From Ch67 sp041395845 (lineage in GTDB: Bacteria > Pseudomonadota > Gammaproteobacteria > Pseudomonadales > Ketobacteraceae): DNA of 64,000 bases. Both the position numbers and the translations under genes were made by a program. Position 1 is the stretch's first letter; each line of letters opens with the position of its first letter. This document shows, piece by piece, positions 7,771 through 15,702 of the stretch. The stretch is from assembly GCA_041395845.1 (NCBI GenBank), contig JAWKZS010000011.1, forward strand, positions 1 through 64,000, read 5' to 3'. Below the pieces are notes generated by a model that was given only the letters and a program-made list of their open reading frames with translations, did no database searches and was not told the origin of the DNA.

Positions 7771-9399
7771 ATGAAGCCATCGTTACAACTTAAAATTGGC
7801 CAACACCTCACCATGACACCCCAGTTGCAACAGGCCATCCGCCTGCTGCAACTTTCGACCCTCGATCTGCAAACCGAAATCCAGGAAGCCCTGGAATCCA
7901 ACCCGCTGCTGGAAATCGAAGAGCCCCGCGCCGATGGCAGTGACAGCGATTCCGGCAGTGATAGCGATGCCGGCAGCACCGACACAGCCACCACTGATGA
8001 CTTTTCCGACCTGATCGACTTCGCCAAGGCGAGCGACTACACCAGCACCACCGACACCCCTTCCACCCAGAACGCAGATGAAATATCGGTCGACCTGGAA
8101 GGCAAGGAAATGCCGGACGAACTGCCGGTGGACAGCGACTGGGACACGCTGTTCGATGGCGCCGCCGGCCCGTCGGGCAGCAGCGGTGAAGACGATGATT
8201 TCGACTTTGAAAGCCGTAACAGCGCACCTGAGTCCATTTATGACACCCTGCTGTGGCAACTGAACCTGACCCCCATGTCGGACATGGACAAGGTCATCGC
8301 CATGGCCATCATCGAAGCCATCAACACCAAGGGATATCTGACCCAGACTGTCGAGGAAATCCGCGACGCCGTGCTGGCACAACAGGACATCGTGGCCGAC
8401 ATCGTGGCCCTGCAGAAGCAGGAACTCGAGGCCATGGGCGTACAGATCGAGCCGGAAGAAGGCGACGATGCCATTGTCAGCATTGAAGAAGTCGTCGCGG
8501 TGCTGCATCGCATCCAGCATTTCGATCCACCGGGCGTGGGCGCCCGGGACCTGCGGGAATGCCTGCTGATCCAGCTGCGTCAGCTACCCCGCTCGGTGGA
8601 ACGTGAAGACGCCATTCTGGTGGCCGATCAGTACCTTGAAGCCCTTGGTTCCCGCGACTTCACCCTGATCATGCGCAAATCCCGGCTCAGCGAATTGCGC
8701 CTGAAAGACGCCATTGCCCTGATCCAGACATTGAACCCTTACCCCGGCAGCAGTGTCGAAACCGATGAGACCCAGTATGTGGTACCGGATGTCATCGTGC
8801 GCAAGGACAAGGGACGCTGGAGAGTGGAACTGAACCCGGAAGCAACGCCCCGCCTGAAAGTGAACAGCAGCTATGCATCACTGATCCAGCGGGCCGACAA
8901 CAGCAGCGACAACACCTTCCTGAAGAACAACCTGCAGGAGGCCCGCTGGTTCATCAAGAGCCTGCAGAGCCGCAATGAAACCCTGCTCAAGGTGGCCACC
9001 AAGATCGTCGAACACCAGATCGGTTTCCTCGAACACGGCGAAGAAGCCATGAAACCGCTGGTCCTGCATGACATTGCCGAAGCCGTGAGCATGCACGAAT
9101 CCACCATTTCCCGGGTCACCACCCAGAAATTCATGCACACGCCACGGGGCGTATTCGAGCTGAAGTACTTCTTCTCCAGCCATGTCAGCACCGGCTCAGG
9201 TGGGGAATGTTCGTCCACCGCCATTCGTGCGATCATCAAAAAACTCATTTCAGCGGAAAATCCGCGCAAGCCCTTAAGTGACAGCAAGATTGCTGACATT
9301 CTGGCCGAACAGGATATCCAGGTGGCGCGCCGGACCATCGCCAAATACCGTGAGGCCATGCTCATTCCGCCATCAAACGAGCGTAAACGACTGGTGTAA
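7771..9399 (+). CDS. rpoN: RNA polymerase sigma-54 factor RpoN
   Basis: Alternative sigma factor recognising -24/-12 promoters and requiring AAA+ activators. Region I (residues 1-48, Gln/Leu-rich, MTPQLQQAIRLLQLS) is followed by an unusually long acidic, Ser/Asp/Thr-rich region II (about 50-150). Then come the core-binding domain, the helix-turn-helix region (IAEAVSMHESTISRVT) and the RpoN box ARRTIAKYRE (519-528). At 542 residues it is longer than E. coli RpoN (477), mostly through region II. GCAGG lies upstream of the ATG. It is followed by hpf-ptsN-rapZ-ptsO as in other gammaproteobacteria. Confidence 0.97.
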   Translation: MKPSLQLKIGQHLTMTPQLQQAIRLLQLSTLDLQTEIQEALESNPLLEIEEPRADGSDSDSGSDSDAGSTDTATTDDFSDLIDFAKASDYTSTTDTPSTQNADEISVDLEGKEMPDELPVDSDWDTLFDGAAGPSGSSGEDDDFDFESRNSAPESIYDTLLWQLNLTPMSDMDKVIAMAIIEAINTKGYLTQTVEEIRDAVLAQQDIVADIVALQKQELEAMGVQIEPEEGDDAIVSIEEVVAVLHRIQHFDPPGVGARDLRECLLIQLRQLPRSVEREDAILVADQYLEALGSRDFTLIMRKSRLSELRLKDAIALIQTLNPYPGSSVETDETQYVVPDVIVRKDKGRWRVELNPEATPRLKVNSSYASLIQRADNSSDNTFLKNNLQEARWFIKSLQSRNETLLKVATKIVEHQIGFLEHGEEAMKPLVLHDIAEAVSMHESTISRVTTQKFMHTPRGVFELKYFFSSHVSTGSGGECSSTAIRAIIKKLISAENPRKPLSDSKIADILAEQDIQVARRTIAKYREAMLIPPSNERKRLV

Positions 9400-9544
9400 A
9401 TCCACCGGAATCTGTCGGCCATCAATAAAACGGCCTGCAGCGGGGATAGACTGATAACAAAAAAGGGGTGATTCGTCATCCCGCACCGGGAGCCAGCGGT
9501 ATGGCTGCCGGCACAAACCAAGCAACCACGATAAGGAGTGGCTT

Positions 9545-9832
9545 ATGCAAATCAACATCAGCGGACACCATGTAGAAGTGACTGATGCAATGAAGGACTA
9601 TGTATCCGGAAAGCTGGAGCGCCTGATTCGCCACACTGACGACATTACCAGTATCCAGGCCATTCTCAGCGTCGAAAAGAACCGCCAGAAAGCCGAAGCC
9701 ACCGTCCGCGTCAAGGGCGCCGACCTGTTCGCCAATGCCGAATCCGAAGACATGTATGCCGCCATTGACATGCTGTCGGACAAGCTGGACCGCCAGGTGC
9801 TCAAGCACAAGGAAAAGATGAAAAGCTGGTAA
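9545..9832 (+). CDS. hpf: Ribosome hibernation promoting factor (short HPF)
   Basis: Short-form HPF (95 aa) that binds the 30S decoding region and promotes 100S ribosome dimers in stationary phase. The sequence MQINISGHHVEVTDAMKDYV and the basic beta-strand stretch are typical of the RaiA/HPF fold. A good ribosome site, AAGGAG, precedes the ATG. It sits between rpoN and ptsN as in E. coli. The 145-base gap after rpoN could contain its own promoter, though I see no strong one. Confidence 0.95.
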   Translation: MQINISGHHVEVTDAMKDYVSGKLERLIRHTDDITSIQAILSVEKNRQKAEATVRVKGADLFANAESEDMYAAIDMLSDKLDRQVLKHKEKMKSW

Positions 9833-9871
9833 CATACCGGCTCCATTCCGACTACTCAGACAGAACCTGTT

Positions 9872-10324
9872 ATGGAACTTGCTGACATCATTAGCCCGGA
9901 TCGCGTGTTTGAACACGTCCCGGGCGGAAGCAAAAAGAAAGTTCTGGAAACCGCTGCCGGGCTGATCGCCCGGCAGTTGCCCGAACTGGACCCCAATGAA
10001 CTGTTCGACAACCTGATTTCCCGGGAAAAGCTGGGCAGCACCGGGCTGGGCAAGGGCATTGCCATTCCCCACTGCCGCGCGCTGCACTGCGCCAATGCCG
10101 TCGGCGCCTTCATCAAGCTGGAAAACGCGGTGGATTTCGATTCCGTCGACCGCCAGCCGGTGGACATGCTGTTCGTCCTGCTCGTCCCGCAAGACGCCCA
10201 TCAGGAACACCTCAACCTGCTCGCCAAAATCGCCACGCTTTTCAACAACGACCAACGCCGCGAACGTATCCGTCATGCGGCAGACACACAAGCGGTGTAT
10301 GACGAACTGGTGACCCCACTCTAA
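9872..10324 (+). CDS. ptsN: Nitrogen-regulatory PTS enzyme IIA (EIIA-Ntr)
   Basis: Regulatory phosphocarrier (150 aa) of the nitrogen PTS, affecting potassium, nitrogen and envelope homeostasis through its phosphorylation state. The active-site histidine is His67 in GKGIAIPHCRA. The rest follows the PTS_EIIA type-2 fold (VDFDSVDRQPVDMLFVLLVPQ). It lies between hpf and rapZ, and its partner NPr (ptsO) is two genes downstream. Enzyme I-Ntr (ptsP) is not in this window. Confidence 0.95.
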   Translation: MELADIISPDRVFEHVPGGSKKKVLETAAGLIARQLPELDPNELFDNLISREKLGSTGLGKGIAIPHCRALHCANAVGAFIKLENAVDFDSVDRQPVDMLFVLLVPQDAHQEHLNLLAKIATLFNNDQRRERIRHAADTQAVYDELVTPL

Positions 10325-10337
10325 GCGGACAACCGAC

Positions 10338-11183
10338 ATGAAACTGGTGATCATCAGCGGCCGCTCCGGCTCGGGAAAAACCACCGCCCTGCATGTACTG
10401 GAAGACATCGGCTATTACTGTGTCGACAACCTGCCCGTCAGCCTGCTGCCCAACCTGATCAGGGAACTGCGCGCTGATGCCAAGGTTTCCATGGTGGCCA
10501 TCGGCATTGATGCCCGCAACGCCGGTGGCCAGCTGAACCGGCTGCCCAACCTGTTGCGGGATCTGACCGGCCAGGGCGTTGAGCATCAGGTCATCTACCT
10601 GGATTCCGACGACGAGACCCTGATCAAGCGCTTCAGCGAAACACGGCGCAAACACCCGATCAGCAACGACACCAATACGCTGCGGGAAGCCATCGAGCGC
10701 GAGCGGGAAATTCTCAATCCGGTTGCCTCGTCCGCCAGCCTGATCATCGACACCACCAGCCTGACGCTGCATCAGCTGCGGGACCAGATCAAGGTTCGCG
10801 TGGGTGAAGACACCGACACCATGGCCATCCTGATCGAATCGTTCGGTTTCAAGAACGGCATTCCCAAGGACGCCGACGTGGTATTCGACGTGCGCTGCCT
10901 GCCCAACCCCCACTGGGTTACCCATCTGCGCGCACTCACCGGCCGCGACAAACCGGTACAGGATTTTCTGGCGGAACACGAACCGGTACGGGAAATGATT
11001 GCCGACATCCTGGCGTACATGGACAAGTGGCTGCCGCGCTTCGCCGCCAACAACCGCAGCTACATGACCATCGCCATCGGTTGCACCGGTGGCCAGCATC
11101 GCTCTGTCTACATCACCGAACAACTGGTGACAGCATTGCAGCCGCATTTCAGCAACATCCAGGCTAGACACCGGGAGCTGTGA
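10338..11183 (+). CDS. rapZ: RNase adapter protein RapZ
   Basis: Nucleotide-binding RNA-binding protein (281 aa). In E. coli it directs RNase E to the GlmZ sRNA and so controls glucosamine-6-phosphate synthase. The N-terminal kinase-like domain has Walker A GRSGSGKTT starting at residue 8. The C-terminal domain has the conserved GCTGGQHRSVY motif. It lies 13 bases after ptsN and 39 before ptsO, so it is probably in the same transcript. Whether a GlmZ-like sRNA exists in this organism cannot be told here. Confidence 0.95.
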   Translation: MKLVIISGRSGSGKTTALHVLEDIGYYCVDNLPVSLLPNLIRELRADAKVSMVAIGIDARNAGGQLNRLPNLLRDLTGQGVEHQVIYLDSDDETLIKRFSETRRKHPISNDTNTLREAIEREREILNPVASSASLIIDTTSLTLHQLRDQIKVRVGEDTDTMAILIESFGFKNGIPKDADVVFDVRCLPNPHWVTHLRALTGRDKPVQDFLAEHEPVREMIADILAYMDKWLPRFAANNRSYMTIAIGCTGGQHRSVYITEQLVTALQPHFSNIQARHREL

Positions 11184-11222
11184 CTTGCGATACTCGCGTC
11201 TCACGGGTGGAAGTGCGCAGTC

Positions 11223-11495
11223 ATGGCAATCACAAAACAACTCACCATCATCAACAAACTGGGCCTGCATGCACGGGCCGCCTCCAAGCTGGTAGCCACG
11301 GCTACCCGTTTCTCCAGCCAGATCCAGATCAACCGCAATGGCCAGCTGGCGGATGCCAAAAGCATCATGTCACTGCTGATGCTCGCCGCCAGCAAAGGCA
11401 CCGACCTGGAATTCATCATTGATGGCGACGACGCGGAAGCAGCCCTTGCCGATATCGAAGCCCTGATCAACAACCGCTTCGACGAACCCGAGTAA
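11223..11495 (+). CDS. ptsO: HPr-family phosphocarrier protein NPr
   Basis: Phosphocarrier (90 aa) linking enzyme I-Ntr to EIIA-Ntr. The phosphorylated histidine is His16 in LGLHARAASKLV, and the SIMSLLMLAASKG segment corresponds to the regulatory-serine region of HPr. It is the last gene of the rpoN cluster, the standard position. A weak hairpin follows it. Confidence 0.95.
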   Translation: MAITKQLTIINKLGLHARAASKLVATATRFSSQIQINRNGQLADAKSIMSLLMLAASKGTDLEFIIDGDDAEAALADIEALINNRFDEPE

Positions 11496-11497
11496 TT

Positions 11498-11520
11498 CGC
11501 CGCGCACCCCGGCGCGTTTT
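11498..11520 (+). terminator. Weak rho-independent terminator candidate after ptsO
   Basis: A CGCCG/CGGCG stem (11498-11502 and 11510-11514) with a seven-base loop is followed by CGTTTT. The stem is short and the U-tract is only four, so termination may be partial. Confidence 0.4.
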
Positions 11521-11608
11521 CCGCTAACATCTGCGCATCCCGGCAGGCGGTACCACTGCTTTTCCGCCTACACTTCTATCAAACCCCGTTGTCCGCGCGA
11601 GGCCCTTG

Positions 11609-12966
11609 ATGGCAAAAACCGCCGCCAATCTTGAAACCCAGGATCAGCTCCATACCTTCCTCGAAGCGTTGGAAAGCGGCACCTTTGCGGACGTTCGTCA
11701 CATGCTGCGGGGCATGTCATCGGCAGAAATCGCCCACCTGCTGGAATCCTCCCCGCCACGGGAGCGTAATCTGCTGTGGACGCTGGTGGAACCAGAAGAC
11801 CAGCGCGATGTACTGCAATACCTGAACGAAGAAATCGCCGCCTACTTCCTGCGTGACAAGGACGCCGCCGAAATCGTCAGCGTAGCGCTGGATTTCGAGG
11901 ACGACGACCTGGCCGACCTGCTGCAGGAACTGCCGCGCAAGGTCATGCGCAGCGTGCTGGAATCCATGGACGAACAGAATCGCCATCGCATCGAAGCGAT
12001 CCTGTCCTATCCGGAAGACACCGCCGGCCGCCTGATGAACACCGATATCATCACCGTGCGGCCGGATATTTCGCTGGATGTGGTGCTGCGTTATCTGCGC
12101 CGGCATGAATCCCTGCCAGACGCCACCGACACCCTGCTGGTCGTCAACCGCTCAGGCAAGTTTGTCGGCACCCTGCCGCTGGCCACCCTGCTGGTGAAAG
12201 ACCCCACCATGCTGGTGCGGGAAGCCATGATCACTGACTGCGAAGTGATCCGGGCGGATCTGCCGGCCAAAGACGTGGCCTCGATCTTCGAGCGGGAAGA
12301 CCTGGTGAGTGCACCCGTGGTGGATGCCGATGGCCTGCTGCTGGGCCGTATCACCGTCGACGACGTGGTGGACGTGATTCTCGAAGGCGCCGACCACTCG
12401 CTGATGAGCATGGCCGGTCTGGATGAATATGAGGATACCTTTGCCCCCGTCATCCGCACCGCGCGCTCGGGCGATCTGGCTGGGCATCAACCTGCTCACC
12501 GCGTTCCTGGCATCAGCGGTGGTGGGCCTGTTCGAAGGCACCCTGGAAAAGGTCGTGGCGCTGGCCGTGCTGATGCCCATCGTCGCCAGCATGGGCGGCA
12601 TTGCCGGCACCCAGACCCTGACCCTGGTCATTCGTGGGATGGCGCTGGGTCATGTCGGTTCCGCCAACGCCCGCTGGCTGCTGGGCCGCGAAGTCGCGGT
12701 AGGCGTCGCTCAATGGCCTGATGTGGGCCGTGGTGGTGGGTGTGGTTGCCTGGTTCTGGTTCGATGATCAAACCCTGGCCCTGGTGCTCGGAGCCGCCAT
12801 GATCATCAATCTGGTGCTGGCCGCGATTGCCGGCGCCGCCTTGCCGATCATCCTGCAGCGGCTGAACATCGATCCCGCGCTGTCCGGTGGCGTCATTCTC
12901 ACCACCTTCACCGATTGCGTCGGCTTTTTCGCCTTTCTCGGCCTCGCCACTGTCATGTACCTGTAG
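11609..12966 (+). pseudogene. mgtE: Magnesium transporter MgtE, interrupted by two apparent frameshifts
   Basis: Homodimeric Mg2+ channel/transporter. The N-terminal MgtE domain (about residues 1-130) and the paired CBS domains (GRLMNTDIITVRPD, DLVSAPVVDADGLLLGRITVDDVVD) are intact in frame 2. The membrane domain then continues in frame 3 from near 12473 (AIWLGINLLTAFLASAVVGL) and in frame 1 from near 12705 (LNGLMWAVVVGVVAWFWF) to the stop at 12966. Both switches are equivalent to +1 (one base extra or two missing). Protein similarity runs straight across both junctions, so the ancestral gene is complete apart from these indels. GAGG precedes the ATG. Sequencing error or recent decay are both possible. 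Confidence 0.9.
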
Positions 12967-13034
12967 AACGCCACCAAGACGCACAATCACTGGGGATTTG
13001 ACTGAAAAATCAAAAGATTCGGTTTTATTGACCT

Positions 13035-13064
13035 ATGACAAGGCGCGCCGGAATCTGCTAAAGT
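13035..13064 (+). promoter_or_regulatory. Candidate promoter of sodB
   Basis: ATGACA (13035-13040) matches the -35 consensus at five of six positions. After 18 bases TAAAGT (13059-13064), preceded by TGC, forms an extended -10. Transcription would start near 13071, placing a perfect palindrome TGGATCATGATCCA (13081-13094) in the leader. Confidence 0.5.
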
Positions 13065-13112
13065 GTGCCCTTCTTCAACCTGGATCATGATCCAATAGAG
13101 AGGGATTACGAC

Positions 13113-13787
13113 ATGGCTTTCACTTTACCTGAACTGCCCTACGCCAAAGACGCACTGGTTCCCCACCTGTCTGTGGAAACCCTGGAATTCCATCACGGCA
13201 AGCACCACAACGCTTACGTGACCAACCTGAACAATCTGGTTCCCGGTACCGAATTCGAAGGCAAGAGCCTGGAAGACATCATCAAGACCTCCAGCGGCGG
13301 CATCTTCAACAACGCAGCCCAGATCTGGAACCACACCTTCTACTGGCACAGCCTGAGCCCCAAGGGCGGCGGCGCTCCTACCGGTGCCGTAGCAGACGCG
13401 ATCAGCAAGACCTGGGGTTCTTTCGACAAATTCAAGGAAGAATTCAACAAGATGGCCGTTGGCAACTTCGGTTCCAGCTGGACCTGGCTGGTGAAAAAGG
13501 CTGACGGCAGCCTGGCCATCGTCAACACCAGCAACGCCGGCACCCCGATCACCGAAGCAGGCGTAACTCCGCTGATCACCGTTGACCTGTGGGAACACGC
13601 CTACTACATCGACTACCGCAACCTGCGTCCCAAGTATCTGGAAGGATTCTGGGCCCTGGTCAACTGGGAATTCGCCAAGCGCGAACTTCGCCAAGTAACA
13701 CCTCAGCCTCCTCAGCTGAAGCGCAAACGCCGGCCCGCAAGGTCGGCGTTTTTTTGTGCCTGCAATCCTGAGCGAAACACTTGGTGA
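13113..13787 (+). CDS. sodB: Superoxide dismutase [Fe], with a one-base shift just before the natural stop
   Basis: Cytoplasmic superoxide dismutase. The N-terminal motif LPYAKDALVPHLSVETLEFHHGKHHNAYV, the metal ligands around HTFYWHSL and DLWEHAYYIDYRN, and the aromatic gateway residues match Fe-SOD. Family members end about six residues after NWEFA. Here the frame runs on for another ~30 residues through a terminator hairpin. One extra base near 13675-13680 explains this: in the +1 frame the protein would end ANFAK with a TAA at 13696-13698. The metal-binding core is unaffected. Start chosen at the ATG giving MAFTLPELPYA; GAGAGGG lies upstream. Confidence 0.92.
   Translation: MAFTLPELPYAKDALVPHLSVETLEFHHGKHHNAYVTNLNNLVPGTEFEGKSLEDIIKTSSGGIFNNAAQIWNHTFYWHSLSPKGGGAPTGAVADAISKTWGSFDKFKEEFNKMAVGNFGSSWTWLVKKADGSLAIVNTSNAGTPITEAGVTPLITVDLWEHAYYIDYRNLRPKYLEGFWALVNWEFAKRELRQVTPQPPQLKRKRRPARSAFFCACNPERNTW
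13725..13755 (+). terminator. Rho-independent terminator of sodB
   Basis: A ten-pair stem AACGCCGGCC/GGTCGGCGTT (13726-13735, 13741-13750, one G-T pair) with loop CGCAA runs into seven T. It lies inside the extended sodB frame, which supports the natural stop being upstream at 13698. Confidence 0.85.
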
Positions 13788-13819
13788 CACACAGCTGTCA
13801 TAAAAGTTCGCACTAAAAT
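13784..13819 (+). promoter_or_regulatory. Candidate Pho box and -10 upstream of the porin gene
   Basis: CTGTCAT (13795-13801), a perfect PhoB half-site followed by AAAA, lies 11 bases after a weaker copy GTGACAC (13784-13790). This is the spacing of PhoB direct repeats. TAAAAT (13814-13819) is suitably placed as a -10. The downstream genes encode a porin and a PstS-like protein, which fits phosphate control. Pattern match plus context. Confidence 0.4.
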
Positions 13820-13896
13820 TACGCAATTTCCTTGCTCTTGAACTACACCCTATAAGGATGTGTTCTCATCACAGGTACAATTCAAGGAGAAAAAGG

Positions 13897-15204
13897 ATGA
13901 ATAGAATAGCAAAAATAAAAGCAGGATTTGCTGTTTCTGCGCTCGCACTCGCGGTTTCACCCGCTATGGCTACAGACATACGTTTCGATGGTTTTGCTTC
14001 ATTTGTCGCTGGACAGGTTCTGGACAAGGATGAGCTGGTTGGCGACAGTTTCCGCGGCTATGACGAGCGGATCGATTTTCAGCAGAACAGCCTGTTCGCA
14101 TTGCAAGCACGGGCTGACCTGCAGGAAAAACTGTCCGCAACAGCCCAGATTATCGCAAAAGGCAGCGAAGGCTATGATGCGAAATTCAATTGGGCCTACC
14201 TGACTTACGAATTGACCGACGAAGTAAGTCTAAAGGCCGGACGCTTCCGCTCGCCGCTTTTCATGTATTCCGATTTCTTGGATGTCGGTTATGCCTATCA
14301 CTGGATTTCGCCTCCAGATAGCGTTTACGACTTGAGTGGCTTTGATTCCAGTGACGGTGTGATGGCGGAATATCAAACTGATATCGGACCCATAACGTCG
14401 CTGGCAACGTTTGGCGTTTACCGTACACGTACAGATCTCGAGTTAGGAACACTGGAGTCGGAAAACTCCTGGACAGCAACATGGAGTCTCAATTTCGACT
14501 GGCTAACCTTCCGACTGGTGCACTCTGAAGGCGAAACCTCAATCCGCGCTGACGCCTTCGATTCCCTCGAAGAAGGGCTGCTTGCATTCAATGTCAGTCA
14601 GTCAGCCATCGACGATATGCTACTCGAATCGGACCTCGGAACCTTTAATGGTGTGGGCATTAGCATTGATACGGGTGCGTACTTTGCTGTCGCAGAATAC
14701 ACAGAAGTGGCAGCAGGAGAAGCCTTCAGTGGTGATCCTTCGACAAGCTGGTACATCAGCGGCGGTGCTCGCTTTGGGAAATGGACGGTATACGCCACGG
14801 CTGAAACCACTGAAGCAGGTCTGAAGGAAGATGCGTTGAACGCCGTGCTGACTGATTTTGATCAGGATGTGGCGAGCAAAACTACCCAGCAAGCACAACT
14901 AGGGGGGGCAATCGCAGGCCTTCTGGCAGGTGCACCAGTTCCAGGCCTGACTATCGCAGATGTACCGGAGCTACAAGCGAACTACAATCTGCTGGGTCTG
15001 GCATTAAGATCTGCACCCGATCTTCGCAATGGTGTCTTAGCAATATTCAGCCAGACTCGGACTGACCAAGACATCTACAGCGTTGGCTTCCGCTACAACT
15101 TCCATCCGTCTGCCGCATTCAAGATGGAATACATGGAAATGGATGACAAGGTCAACGATGTCAAGCCAGCCGCCATCGCCATCGCCATTGATCTGGTCTA
15201 CTAA
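13897..15204 (+). CDS. Porin-like outer-membrane protein
   Basis: Predicted outer-membrane channel of 435 residues. It has a signal peptide (cleavage likely after SPAMA), then alternating aromatic/polar strands typical of a beta-barrel, and an early DIRFDGFASFVAGQ segment of the kind that starts trimeric porins. Strand-like stretches such as VSLKAGRFRSPLF and FKMEYMEMDDKV end in a terminal hydrophobic IAIDLVY. I do not recognise a named family member. AAGGAGA precedes the ATG at 13897. The gene looks more A/T-rich and uses rarer codons than its neighbours, which may indicate transfer. The PstS-like gene 14 bases downstream suggests a role in phosphate or oxyanion uptake. Confidence 0.75.
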   Translation: MNRIAKIKAGFAVSALALAVSPAMATDIRFDGFASFVAGQVLDKDELVGDSFRGYDERIDFQQNSLFALQARADLQEKLSATAQIIAKGSEGYDAKFNWAYLTYELTDEVSLKAGRFRSPLFMYSDFLDVGYAYHWISPPDSVYDLSGFDSSDGVMAEYQTDIGPITSLATFGVYRTRTDLELGTLESENSWTATWSLNFDWLTFRLVHSEGETSIRADAFDSLEEGLLAFNVSQSAIDDMLLESDLGTFNGVGISIDTGAYFAVAEYTEVAAGEAFSGDPSTSWYISGGARFGKWTVYATAETTEAGLKEDALNAVLTDFDQDVASKTTQQAQLGGAIAGLLAGAPVPGLTIADVPELQANYNLLGLALRSAPDLRNGVLAIFSQTRTDQDIYSVGFRYNFHPSAAFKMEYMEMDDKVNDVKPAAIAIAIDLVY

Positions 15205-15218
15205 GGGAGGACGCCAAC

Positions 15219-15641
15219 ATGAAATCACTGTTTCGTAATTTGCTGTGCGCTTCTGCCTTGAGTATCGCAGCGAGCACTGCTTTGGCAGAAGTCGCCGTGA
15301 TCGTCAATCCGGCCAATGGTGACACCATTGCCAAGGACGATATCGCCAAGATTTACATGGCGAAGACCAAGACCTTCCCCGGCGGCAAAACCGCTATTCC
15401 GATTGACCGCTCCGAAGGCTCCACTGTACGCGTCGAGTTTGTCTCCAAAGTCATCGACAAGGACGAAGCGCAGCTGAAATCCTACTGGTCGCGCCTGATC
15501 TTTACCGGCAAAGGTGTACCACCCAAGGTGCTGGACAGCGATGCCGAAGTGAAAGAACTCGTTTCCCGCAATCCCGATGCCATTGGCTTTGTCGATGCAG
15601 GCGCAGTGGACGATTCCGTCAAGGTGATCGGTAAATTCTGA
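15219..15641 (+). CDS. PstS-like periplasmic phosphate-binding-domain protein (short form)
   Basis: Secreted protein of 140 residues. A signal peptide (cleavage after STALA) is followed by one PBP-like domain: AVIVNPANGDTIAKDDIAKIYMAKTKTFPGG and SWSRLIFTGKGVPP-like segments are typical of the short phosphate ABC transporter substrate-binding relatives. Full PstS proteins are about twice as long, so this short form may not work with a standard PstCAB transporter; none is encoded nearby. GGGAGG precedes the ATG. Probably co-transcribed with the porin upstream. Function beyond ligand binding is inference. Confidence 0.75.
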   Translation: MKSLFRNLLCASALSIAASTALAEVAVIVNPANGDTIAKDDIAKIYMAKTKTFPGGKTAIPIDRSEGSTVRVEFVSKVIDKDEAQLKSYWSRLIFTGKGVPPKVLDSDAEVKELVSRNPDAIGFVDAGAVDDSVKVIGKF

Positions 15642-15675
15642 AACGCTTTCCGACTTGAACATTGTTGAATACATC

Positions 15676-15702
15676 GCCCCGGCCTCAAACCGGGGCTTTT
15701 TT
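15676..15702 (+). terminator. Rho-independent terminator after the porin/PstS-like pair
   Basis: Stem GCCCCGG/CCGGGGC (15676-15682, 15690-15696) with a seven-base loop, followed by six T. The T-tract touches the pmbA stop codon on the opposite strand. Confidence 0.85.

Noticed and set aside
7940..8000. The Ser/Asp codon repeats in rpoN as a DNA repeat element
   Set aside because: The repetition is short and explained by the acidic low-complexity region of the protein.
9509..9524. A GGCAC-like -24/-12 element upstream of hpf
   Set aside because: The GG/GC spacing fits, but the TT before GC is AA and other consensus bases are missing; too weak to list as a promoter.
12423..12966. Separate small membrane-protein genes inside the mgtE 3' region
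   Set aside because: Each piece continues the MgtE membrane domain in another frame, so they are fragments of one gene.
13081..13094. The sodB leader palindrome as a Fur box
   Set aside because: It does not resemble the GATAATGAT-type Fur consensus.
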